NCBI GenBank assembly: GCA_022571715.1
Contig: JACZXH010000034.1
Span: forward strand, 1-39,997
DNA: 39,997 bases
Reading direction: 5' to 3'
Source: Bacteroidota bacterium
GTDB lineage: Bacteria; Bacteroidota; Bacteroidia; Cytophagales; Cyclobacteriaceae
Position numbers and translations under genes: made by a program. Below, one piece after another: positions 7,110 to 14,866 of the stretch; position 1 is the first letter of the stretch, and each line of letters starts with the position of its first letter. Under the pieces are notes generated by a model. It worked only from the letters and a program-made list of their open reading frames with translations. It was not told the DNA's origin and did not search any database.

Positions 7110-8492
7110 TTAATTTATACCCAGAATGTTGCATTTTTCATATTCCTGGTCAACAAGTATAAAGAAATTATATTTTGAATTCTCAAACCATTGCTGTTCT
7201 GCTTTCGCTTTCTTTTCGTTTAAGGATGCCGATTTGATTTTCTGCCAATCGTCTTTCAAATTTGCCTGGTGAGGTTTATAAGCCGATTTATAATATATAA
7301 GCCTTACGGCACGTTTGCCATTTGGCATTTTATATTCAAGGGGTTCACTTAATTCACCAACCTTTAGTGTACCTGTTAATTTGAAATAAATATCCGGATC
7401 AATCTGTTCGGTAGGAATGCGGTCAGATCCAGTTGCATCTGTAAAATAACCTCCATTTTGGCCGGTCATCTTTTCGTCCGATAGTTCTTTAGCCAGTGTT
7501 TCGAAAGGTATGCTGTCAACCACAATGAGAGTCCGGATGCTGTCCAATTCATTTTTTGCCTGCTCAATTTCTGCCTGTGTGATTTCAGGAATAATAAGTA
7601 TATGACGTACTCGGTATTCATTACCCCGTCTTTCGAGTAGCTGAATAAGGTGGAATCCAAATTCCGTTTCAACCGGATCAGATAATTCTCCTACGTCAAG
7701 TTTAAATGCGACTGCTTCAAACTCCGGCACAAATTCACCTCGTTTAATAAAATGATTGTACTCACCACCATTGGATGCTGATCCCGGATCCTGCGAATAT
7801 TTTGTGGCCATGGCAGCAAATTCTTCACCATTCAAAATCTTACCTTTTACATCATATAGCAATGCTTTGGCTTCGGCTTTTTGTTGTTCACTTAACTCAG
7901 GAATTTTTACAATCTGCCCGATAGTAACTTCTTCAGAGAAATATGGCAGGCTGTCTTTGGGTATCCGGTGATAAAATTGCCTGATTTCTGAAGGGGTAAC
8001 GTTTACATCCTCTGTGATTTTGCGGTTCATCCTTGATATAATCAACTGATCTTTCAGCTGATCTCTTATTTCCTCTTGAATCTGCTCAAGGGGTTTGCCG
8101 TAAAATGCTTCGAGTTCTTCTTCTGACCCGCCGAACTGGTTGACGAAGTACTGCATTCGGTTCTCAAGTTCAAGGCTTACCTCAGCATCCAAAACAATCA
8201 CCGAATCTATTTCTGCCTGCGCCAGAAGCATTTTTTGCGTAATTAATGATTCCAGAACATCGCACTTTGCTTCGGGTTCTGAAACAACTCCACGCGAACG
8301 CAGATCTTCGTATGCGTTTTCCACATCAGACATCAGTACTGCATAGTCATCAACCTTTGCAACTATTTTGTCGATTACGATTCCGTTTTCGTTCTGGCTT
8401 AAAACCCTGGTCTCAAAACCAAGGATAACCAGAAGAGTAAGTAAACTATTAATTATATATTTCGAATTCATTGTTCTTTTTTGCTTTTTCAT
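7110..8492 (-). CDS. SurA-like periplasmic peptidyl-prolyl isomerase (two parvulin domains)
   Basis: About 460 residues. A signal peptide (KKQKR followed by a hydrophobic stretch to about residue 35) sends it to the periplasm, where SurA-type proteins chaperone outer-membrane proteins and isomerise prolyl bonds. A SurA-N helical domain spans roughly residues 40-170. The first parvulin domain looks intact (FAAMATKYSQDPGSASNGG, then VPEFEAVAFKLDVGELSDPV and FGFHLIQLLERR). The second begins with YRVRHILI, has LAKELSDEKMTGQNGGYF, and is more diverged. I chose the ATG at 8490-8492 because a GAGG Shine-Dalgarno-like run lies 6 bp upstream; ATG 8498 and 8471 are alternatives. The 5' end overlaps the upstream lipoprotein gene. 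Confidence 0.9.
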   Translation of the reverse strand: MKKQKRTMNSKYIINSLLTLLVILGFETRVLSQNENGIVIDKIVAKVDDYAVLMSDVENAYEDLRSRGVVSEPEAKCDVLESLITQKMLLAQAEIDSVIVLDAEVSLELENRMQYFVNQFGGSEEELEAFYGKPLEQIQEEIRDQLKDQLIISRMNRKITEDVNVTPSEIRQFYHRIPKDSLPYFSEEVTIGQIVKIPELSEQQKAEAKALLYDVKGKILNGEEFAAMATKYSQDPGSASNGGEYNHFIKRGEFVPEFEAVAFKLDVGELSDPVETEFGFHLIQLLERRGNEYRVRHILIIPEITQAEIEQAKNELDSIRTLIVVDSIPFETLAKELSDEKMTGQNGGYFTDATGSDRIPTEQIDPDIYFKLTGTLKVGELSEPLEYKMPNGKRAVRLIYYKSAYKPHQANLKDDWQKIKSASLNEKKAKAEQQWFENSKYNFFILVDQEYEKCNILGIN

Positions 8493-9336
8493 AAACATCC
8501 TCTTTCAGATTCCGTGCAAGTTCAACTTTACGTTTATTTATTAATATGTTTTTAATTTGATCACGTACAACATCCAGCGGAGAAATATTATCTGAAATTT
8601 TATATTCATCGATCTTCAAAAAAAATAGTGATTCTTCGTCTCCGAATTCTGTGTAACGGGTTTTTTTCAGAAAGTCCACTTTATTGGGCAACTCAGCCAA
8701 TGGTGTGTTTTTAATTATTTCATCAAAATTAAGCCATACAGAATCTTCCAGTGAATACATTGTAGCATACGTAAGACAATATTCTCTCAGATTTTCAAGA
8801 TCTTCAGGTTTCACTGATTTAATCCAATTTTTAACCTGGTTGATTTTAGGAGCTTCAATCGGAACTTTGATAAACTTTCCACGTATTACATTTTGTTTTA
8901 GAGGAAAGTTATCAAGGTTTTGTTCATAATATTCAAGGATTTCATCATCCGTAATATTTTTATTCAAATGCTGGTTTATATAATACGATTGATATTCATA
9001 TCCCATTAAACTATAACGGTAATCCAGGATTTTTCTTTCAATTTCTGCTTCATTAAAATTAATTTTGGTAGCTGCCTCATCTATCAACAATTGTTTTTTA
9101 ACCCAACTGTTTACGTATCGTTTTACGCGGCTGGCGCTGTCTTCAGATGACGTGCTACGGTCAACAAGTCCCTCAACATCACGCAAATACAGGTAGTGGT
9201 TATGTACGCGGGCAATAGGGGTGGGTCCTTCTACCTCTGGGTATTCACCGTCATCTTTCATTTTAAGAAAATCACAGGAAGATACGATCAATAAGGCCGC
9301 AAATAGCAGGCAATATGTAATTTGTCTAGAATCCAA
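8449..9336 (-). CDS. SurA-N-like lipoprotein, putative periplasmic folding factor
   Basis: A 295-residue predicted lipoprotein: a short basic start, a hydrophobic core and the lipobox LIVSSC (Cys at about residue 21). The body is helical and charged, resembling the chaperone domain of SurA/PpiD proteins (YVNSWVKKQLLIDEAATKI, then an YYEQNLDNFPLKQ segment typical of the linker before a parvulin domain). I see no intact parvulin active site, so it is more likely a chaperone than an isomerase. The apparent start is a TTG at 9334-9336. It overlaps the upstream isomerase gene by 11 bp and the downstream SurA-like gene by about 44 bp, so the three form one unit. Confidence 0.8.
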   Translation of the reverse strand: MDSRQITYCLLFAALLIVSSCDFLKMKDDGEYPEVEGPTPIARVHNHYLYLRDVEGLVDRSTSSEDSASRVKRYVNSWVKKQLLIDEAATKINFNEAEIERKILDYRYSLMGYEYQSYYINQHLNKNITDDEILEYYEQNLDNFPLKQNVIRGKFIKVPIEAPKINQVKNWIKSVKPEDLENLREYCLTYATMYSLEDSVWLNFDEIIKNTPLAELPNKVDFLKKTRYTEFGDEESLFFLKIDEYKISDNISPLDVVRDQIKNILINKRKVELARNLKEDVYEKAKKNNEFEIYN

Positions 9337-11314
9337 AAGTTCTGTACACTTGTTTTAATGCCCTTTTCTCAATTTTTACATGGTATTTCTTCTTAAGTGA
9401 TGCAATCCATTCTTTTTCAAGAGATTTCTGGTAATCCGCAATCACATTTCCTTTTATTTCTTTAAAAGGATGTACCTCTCCCGAGTTATATTCATTTACA
9501 GCCAGTATTCGTTTGATACCTGACTGGTCATTCTCCAGGACATACACACCCACTTTCCTGATGTATTCATCCATTATATGGCCCCCTTGTTTCGTAAAAG
9601 TCCCATTCTTGATAACCCGGAATTGATCAGATTCGGTTCTTTCAATTATCGTATCCAGCGTTGCGGCTGAGTCAGTAATCAACGTTTTGAGCTTCCTGAG
9701 AAGATCTTCGGCATTCTGATCGTTTGAAACTGTAAAAATAACAAGACTTGCTGTTTCTTTAGCGGTGTAATCACTTAAATTATTGACATAAAAATTTTTC
9801 AAGCCAACGGTATCCTCTGAAGCCGGCGACCATATTTGCTGATCCATTATCTCGAACAGTAAAATACCTTCCCTGTACTCATTCATCAGAAAACCAAAAT
9901 CCGGATATTTCGTTTCCAAATGTGCTTTTTCATATTCGATAATCTCATATTCTGAAAACATGACATAAAGTTTTCTGGTCCTGGTTGCTGGAGTCCCCGT
10001 AGTCAATTTCCTGTAATTATGATTCACAAAATTCTCAAATTTATCAATGGTATATACCGAATCAGTAAGTGTAAACAGTATATCTGATGCTGAAAAACTT
10101 TCAGGGGGTAATCGCCACGATCCATTAAATGCAGATGAATCAGCCGAATTAATTGTTGCCTTTACCATATCTTCAAATTCAACGAATCCATTTTCCGGTT
10201 TCAATCTTGTAATCAGTGCCTTGTGGCTTTTATCCGACCTTGAATCCTGTTCTACCTTGCGTGACAATGCCGGTTTAAGCGCTTCAAAACTTTTGATTGG
10301 AATACGGTCGTTAAGCCTGAGAATATGCCAGCCATAAGTTGTCATAACCGGATCAGAAATTTTACCTGGTTCAGTAAGTGTAAATGCTGCTTCTGCGAGG
10401 TTGGGAGCCATTTCACCTACTCCAAACGGTGAAAGTTTGCCTCCTCGGTCTTTGGTATTCATATCTTCTGAGTACTCCAGGCATAGTTCGTCCCATGCAT
10501 ATCCGCTCAGAGCCCGTTCATGAATCTCAAAAATCCTGTTTCTTAAAACCACTGAATCTTGCTGGTTCATACCTGGTGTGAACCGGATCATGATATGACT
10601 TACACCTACTTTACCCTGGCCGGGCCTCTTATCGTGCACAAACAACACATGGTATCCAAAGCGCGTTCTTACCGGGATTGAAATTTCTTCAACAGGTGTA
10701 TTATAGGCTGCATTTTCAAAAGGATATACCATTTGAAAGGCCGTAAAATATCCGAGATGCCCTTTTGTTTGGTTTACCATCGGCTCTTCAGAATATTTAA
10801 CAGCCAACTTTCCAAAGTCCTCACCCTTTTCGGCCAGTGTTTTAATTTCGATTGCTTTCCGGTATGCTTTTAGCGTATCTTCCGGATCGGCATCTGGGGA
10901 TAATTTGATCAGGATGTGCGATACATCCACTTCATATTTCATGCGATCATATGCTTCTACTAAAAGCGCTTTGGCAACATCTTTTTCGGTCAGATAAGGT
11001 TTAATAAGCTGAACTCTGTATGTTTTGAGTTCATTTTTATAGGACAGCAGGGTATCCAGCCCCAGTGATCTGGCTTCTTTAACCTTCAGTTTAAAATTTA
11101 TGTATAAATCAAGATACGTATCAATATCGCTTTTGGTAAAAGCGCTGTCATTGCCTGAATGATTCTTCTTATATATATAACTAAACTCCTCAATCGATAC
11201 GTAATCGTAATCAATAGCAAAGAGTGTACGATTATCAGGTTGAGCGGAAACAGGCTGATAAATTATAAGGAGGAAAATAAATAATATTATAAAATACGCA
11301 TACTTCTTATTCAT
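9326..11314 (-). CDS. Large periplasmic peptidyl-prolyl isomerase, two parvulin domains
   Basis: About 660 residues. The ATG at 11314 is preferred over the GTG at 11326 because it gives a classic signal peptide (NKKYAYFIILFIFLL... ending VSA-Q). Two adjacent parvulin domains follow, at about residues 130-230 (VSHILIKL ... FGYHVLFVHDKRPG) and 238-345 (VSHIMIRF ... YGWHILRLNDR). The remaining roughly 300 residues look like a helical scaffold with a repeated NDQNAEDLLRKL-type charge pattern and no domain I recognise. It probably assists outer-membrane or secreted protein folding. It is the first gene of a three-gene folding cluster, 64 bp after the anti-sigma-like kinase gene. Confidence 0.9.
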   Translation of the reverse strand: MNKKYAYFIILFIFLLIIYQPVSAQPDNRTLFAIDYDYVSIEEFSYIYKKNHSGNDSAFTKSDIDTYLDLYINFKLKVKEARSLGLDTLLSYKNELKTYRVQLIKPYLTEKDVAKALLVEAYDRMKYEVDVSHILIKLSPDADPEDTLKAYRKAIEIKTLAEKGEDFGKLAVKYSEEPMVNQTKGHLGYFTAFQMVYPFENAAYNTPVEEISIPVRTRFGYHVLFVHDKRPGQGKVGVSHIMIRFTPGMNQQDSVVLRNRIFEIHERALSGYAWDELCLEYSEDMNTKDRGGKLSPFGVGEMAPNLAEAAFTLTEPGKISDPVMTTYGWHILRLNDRIPIKSFEALKPALSRKVEQDSRSDKSHKALITRLKPENGFVEFEDMVKATINSADSSAFNGSWRLPPESFSASDILFTLTDSVYTIDKFENFVNHNYRKLTTGTPATRTRKLYVMFSEYEIIEYEKAHLETKYPDFGFLMNEYREGILLFEIMDQQIWSPASEDTVGLKNFYVNNLSDYTAKETASLVIFTVSNDQNAEDLLRKLKTLITDSAATLDTIIERTESDQFRVIKNGTFTKQGGHIMDEYIRKVGVYVLENDQSGIKRILAVNEYNSGEVHPFKEIKGNVIADYQKSLEKEWIASLKKKYHVKIEKRALKQVYRTFGF

Positions 11315-11390
11315 AATATGATACACTGGAGCAAAATCTGTGAAATTTTAGTGAAATAAATTATTATGAAATAGAAGATGCTAGATAAAA

Positions 11391-11816
11391 TCACAGGTTT
11401 TTGTAAAGTCTGCAAATGTTTTTCCCATTTTGTGAATCCATCTCGATTTTATCCATAATTTTTCGTACAAGCATGATCCCAACACCTCCCTTTTTACCGG
11501 TTTTAATCAATTTATCAATATCGGGGCCACGGTACGAGCTGATGTCGAATCCGGATGCAACTCCCTCGTCAATGATCTCAAAAATAAGCACACGATCTTC
11601 AAATCCAACATTTAATTCGATTTCCATATTTGGATTTAAGTTGCAGGAATGTATGATCACATTGGCGCACACCTCATCCACAGCTAGAACTAATGCGCTC
11701 TGATTAACATCTCCCAAATTGTATTTACTCAACACTTCGTTCAGAAAACGGCGTGCATCTTTTAGATGTTCGGTACTGCATGGTATTTTAAAACTGTGCT
11801 TCATTCGTTTAATCAT
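11391..11816 (-). CDS. RsbW/SpoIIAB-like anti-sigma-type histidine-kinase-fold ATPase
   Basis: 141 residues with the GHKL ATPase fold of serine kinases that bind sigma factors or other partners. The N-box is AVDEVCANVIIHS, the G1 box is EIIDEGVASGFD, and the G2 box is GKKGGVGIMLVRKIMD. It should phosphorylate the STAS protein encoded just upstream (8-bp overlap of reading frames). Length is normal for RsbW. Bacteroidota lack SigB, so the target is not obvious from the sequence; it could be an alternative sigma factor or a non-sigma partner. Confidence 0.9.
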   Translation of the reverse strand: MIKRMKHSFKIPCSTEHLKDARRFLNEVLSKYNLGDVNQSALVLAVDEVCANVIIHSCNLNPNMEIELNVGFEDRVLIFEIIDEGVASGFDISSYRGPDIDKLIKTGKKGGVGIMLVRKIMDKIEMDSQNGKNICRLYKNL

Positions 11817-12150
11817 TCATAAGCACTTTGGCTTCACTTTCTGACTCTGCAATATTTATCAGTTGATCCAGGCCAAGTATTTTAAACACATTCAACACTT
11901 TTTCATTCAATCCATATAAGGCCATTTTAATATTATTTTTATCAAAATCCTGGAGATATGACATAAATACGCCCAATCCTGCCGAAGAAATATAACTCAT
12001 ACCCTTTCCGTCAATAAGAATTTTCTTATGCCCTTCATTGATAGCCTTACTAATAGCATTATCAAGATTTATTGATGAACTGGCATCCACTTCGCCAACC
12101 ACTATTAATGTCAATATATCTGCATCAATTTTTGTGTCTATATTAACCAT
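11809..12150 (-). CDS. STAS-domain anti-sigma-factor antagonist (RsbV/SpoIIAA-like)
   Basis: 113 residues forming one STAS domain. The phosphoacceptor region reads YISSAGLGVF; Ser56 aligns with the phosphorylated serine of RsbV. In partner switching the unphosphorylated form binds the HATPase kinase and frees its target. It starts 5 bp after the PP2C phosphatase gene and overlaps the kinase gene by 8 bp, so phosphatase, antagonist and kinase are produced from one message. This order makes the functional assignment strong. Confidence 0.93.
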   Translation of the reverse strand: MVNIDTKIDADILTLIVVGEVDASSSINLDNAISKAINEGHKKILIDGKGMSYISSAGLGVFMSYLQDFDKNNIKMALYGLNEKVLNVFKILGLDQLINIAESESEAKVLMND

Positions 12151-12155
12151 AGTTT

Positions 12156-14255
12156 TTACTTAAATTTTATAATTATTAATGTATAGTCGTCATCCACATT
12201 TTCCTTACTGGAGAATTCATATAATTCCCGGATAATTTCCTGCTGAATTTCCTCCGGACTTTTATGTGCATTCTTTTCGAGCAAATTTTTAAGCCTGGCA
12301 TATCCGAATTCTTCTTTTTTGAAATTTTGTGCTTCTGTGATTCCATCGGTGTACAACACCATCACATCATCTTTTCGGTAATCAATCATTAATTCATCCA
12401 GGTGATCGATGAATTTATTATTTCGGAGTATTCCAAGTCCTAATCCTCTGTTTTCGAAATAACGCGCACTGCCCTCTTTTTTACTGAAATACAGTGTCGG
12501 GCAATGTCCGGCCCGCGCATAATCAACTCTTTTGTTAACCCCATCTATTATAAAATACGAAGCAGTAATAAATGAGGTTTTTTCCAGGCAATTGCTCAAA
12601 GCCATATTTGCATAATCAAAAAACTGAAGTACGCTTAAATTCAATTGGCTTAGGCTGTGAAATACACCTTTCATTTGCGACATGTTAAAAGCCGCTGAAG
12701 TTCCTTTGCCGGAAACATCACCAATAATCAGTGCAATTTTATTCTCATCGATCCGGTAGGAATCATAGTAATCGCCTCCAACCTCATCGGCTGCTTTTGA
12801 AAATGCAATGATCTCAAAGTCTTCATTTGAATCAAGCATTTTGGGAAGCAAGCTCTGCTGAACTTTTTTGGCAATCTTAAGCTCTTCCTGGTATCTTTCG
12901 TTTTCGAGTGCACTGGTCAGCAGCCTGAAGTTTTCGATGGATATTCCTGCCTGATTTACAAACGTATGAGCTATCTCAGCCATTTCACGGTTAAAACCAT
13001 CAGTAACATCTTTGAGAAGAACTAGCGCTCCAATTGTTTCATTCTGAACTTCAATTGGAAGGGCCAGTATTGTTTTGAAATTACCTTGTTTCAGATTACT
13101 CTGAAATTTGCTGTAATTAACAGCCCGGTCTGTTGCCTTAAAGTCAAACACATTGCTGATTTTATCTTTTTTCAGGTTTTTCTTTATTTCTGCAATTTCT
13201 TCATCCTGAATTCTGAATTTATAATACAGAAGATCGGCGCTGTAGGGTGTATATTGACCTTGGTATTTTTCAAGGGCATCTTCTTCCTGGCCGTTTGCCG
13301 ATATTTCGATCCATCCTGCATCTGCAAATACAGTACTAATGGCGCTGTCTAATAGAATTTCATATACTTTATCTTCACTTTGTTCGGTTTGGATTGACTG
13401 ACTCAGACGTTGATAGTTTACTACTTCACCCAGCTTTTGTTCAAAAACAGAGGAAGTTGGCAGGTTGAAAAGAATGACCAATACGGATAAGAAGGCATAT
13501 ATAAAAATGAAGATAAAAATACCATTCAAAAATGCGGTGTTATCATGCAATATGAGTAAGTTCGGATTATCCTCAAACCCGCTTATGTTTATATAAAAAT
13601 AGCCCAGGTAAAGCATGATGAGCATCATAAGTAAAATGCTTTTCCACTTTTGTTTGAAATTTAGGAAAGCTACCCACTTCATGTTTGCTGATAGTATGAT
13701 GCCAATGACTACCAGAATAGGAAGGATGGCGGAAAACAACGTGCTAACGATCGCTTCGGGTAGAAATACGATTATTATACTTGCGAACAACGCGTATTCA
13801 AAAAACAGCCAGCCACGCATCAGTAACTTGGATTTTTGATACAGAATCAGCCTTTTCCAGACCATAAAAGTGGAAAATATAAATGCTCCGGCGAGGCCCA
13901 GATTAATGAGGTAAAATAGGTTTACCACATACATGTTCTGACTGAGATTTCCTATCAGAAGGTCAAAGGACTTCAGCGAAAGCGAAAAGATTGTGGTAAG
14001 CAACCCAGTTACAAATACCCGCCAGAGAAGATCTACAAAATTTACCTCTTCGGTTCTTTTTATTCTGTATCTGAAAAAGAAAAATAGTGATACAAAATAT
14101 AAGCTCCTCAGGATATAAGGCGATTCTTCAGCAAAGCCGGAAGGTATCTGATTGGACCGTGTGAAAAGTAGGGTCAGGTCAGCAAACACCAGCGCCAGCC
14201 AGCTAAGGAGGGCCAGTGTAAGTGAAATTCTTGATAATGCCTTTCCTGATTTCAT
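12156..14255 (-). CDS. Membrane-bound GAF-PP2C (SpoIIE/RsbU-type) serine phosphatase
   Basis: 699 residues. The N-terminal 270 or so contain about seven hydrophobic spans (a membrane sensor region). A GAF-like domain follows at about 285-440 (FKTILALPIEVQNETIGALVLL), then a coiled-coil linker (ENERYQEELKIAKKVQQSLLP) and a SpoIIE-type PP2C domain to the end. Metal-binding and catalytic motifs are intact: VGGDYYDSY, LIIGDVSGKGTSAAF, VLYTDGITEAQN and VDDDYTLIII. It should dephosphorylate the adjacent STAS protein in response to a membrane or small-molecule signal. The gene starts 67 bp after the SPOR lipoprotein gene and is followed 5 bp later by the STAS gene. Confidence 0.93.
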   Translation of the reverse strand: MKSGKALSRISLTLALLSWLALVFADLTLLFTRSNQIPSGFAEESPYILRSLYFVSLFFFFRYRIKRTEEVNFVDLLWRVFVTGLLTTIFSLSLKSFDLLIGNLSQNMYVVNLFYLINLGLAGAFIFSTFMVWKRLILYQKSKLLMRGWLFFEYALFASIIIVFLPEAIVSTLFSAILPILVVIGIILSANMKWVAFLNFKQKWKSILLMMLIMLYLGYFYINISGFEDNPNLLILHDNTAFLNGIFIFIFIYAFLSVLVILFNLPTSSVFEQKLGEVVNYQRLSQSIQTEQSEDKVYEILLDSAISTVFADAGWIEISANGQEEDALEKYQGQYTPYSADLLYYKFRIQDEEIAEIKKNLKKDKISNVFDFKATDRAVNYSKFQSNLKQGNFKTILALPIEVQNETIGALVLLKDVTDGFNREMAEIAHTFVNQAGISIENFRLLTSALENERYQEELKIAKKVQQSLLPKMLDSNEDFEIIAFSKAADEVGGDYYDSYRIDENKIALIIGDVSGKGTSAAFNMSQMKGVFHSLSQLNLSVLQFFDYANMALSNCLEKTSFITASYFIIDGVNKRVDYARAGHCPTLYFSKKEGSARYFENRGLGLGILRNNKFIDHLDELMIDYRKDDVMVLYTDGITEAQNFKKEEFGYARLKNLLEKNAHKSPEEIQQEIIRELYEFSSKENVDDDYTLIIIKFK

Positions 14256-14322
14256 AAATCCTTAAAACTGTTTTAAGATACGAAGTATAGCTTTCAAAGT
14301 TTGACTAATGCTCCCAGGCAGG

Positions 14323-14859
14323 CTATTTTATCCTGAATAACTGAGGAACCAGAATGGCATCAGGAAATTTTTTTTTTATGGTCGAATAGTCTTTAAACGC
14401 CTGAAGCCTGTGATAAAACTTTCCAACCTTTACTTTATAATTCGGAAGATCATAGGAAACTTGGGGTTTGGAATAGGGTAAAATTCGATATACGTGCGCT
14501 TTCACATCGTTAGCTTCCACTCTGCTGTTACCGGTATAGACCTGGATGGTATATCCCTGAATAAATTCTTTCTTCCTGTTGTTTAAAGCCACGCTGTCAA
14601 GCAGGCTATCAAGCATAAAGGTTATATCCGGTACGGAGTCAGTATATAATGCAGGCTGCTGTGGATCGTCAGGAGGGGTTATTGGCTCATCAGTGGCTAC
14701 GGTGTTTCCCGTTTCAATGGTAGGCCTTAAAACAGTTAAATCCTCATAATAATCTTTCGCAACATCGGGCTTAAGTGTTGGTGCACAACTTACAACCATA
14801 CCATACGCTATGATGACCAGCAGGCAGATGGCAATATATTTTTTTAAAATGTCAGGCAT
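14323..14859 (-). CDS. SPOR-domain lipoprotein
   Basis: 178 residues. A signal sequence ends in the lipobox MVVSC (Cys at about residue 25), so it is probably tethered to a membrane facing the periplasm. A proline- and threonine-rich linker follows. Residues about 104-176 (YTIQVYTGNSRVEANDVKAH ... YKVKVGKFYHRLQAFKDYSTIKKKFPDAILV in outline) form a SPOR domain, which binds denuded glycan strands of peptidoglycan. A division- or envelope-related role is inferred. It begins 7 bp after the secA stop and so is likely cotranscribed with secA. Confidence 0.87.
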   Translation of the reverse strand: MPDILKKYIAICLLVIIAYGMVVSCAPTLKPDVAKDYYEDLTVLRPTIETGNTVATDEPITPPDDPQQPALYTDSVPDITFMLDSLLDSVALNNRKKEFIQGYTIQVYTGNSRVEANDVKAHVYRILPYSKPQVSYDLPNYKVKVGKFYHRLQAFKDYSTIKKKFPDAILVPQLFRIK

Positions 14860-14866
14860 GATCTAT

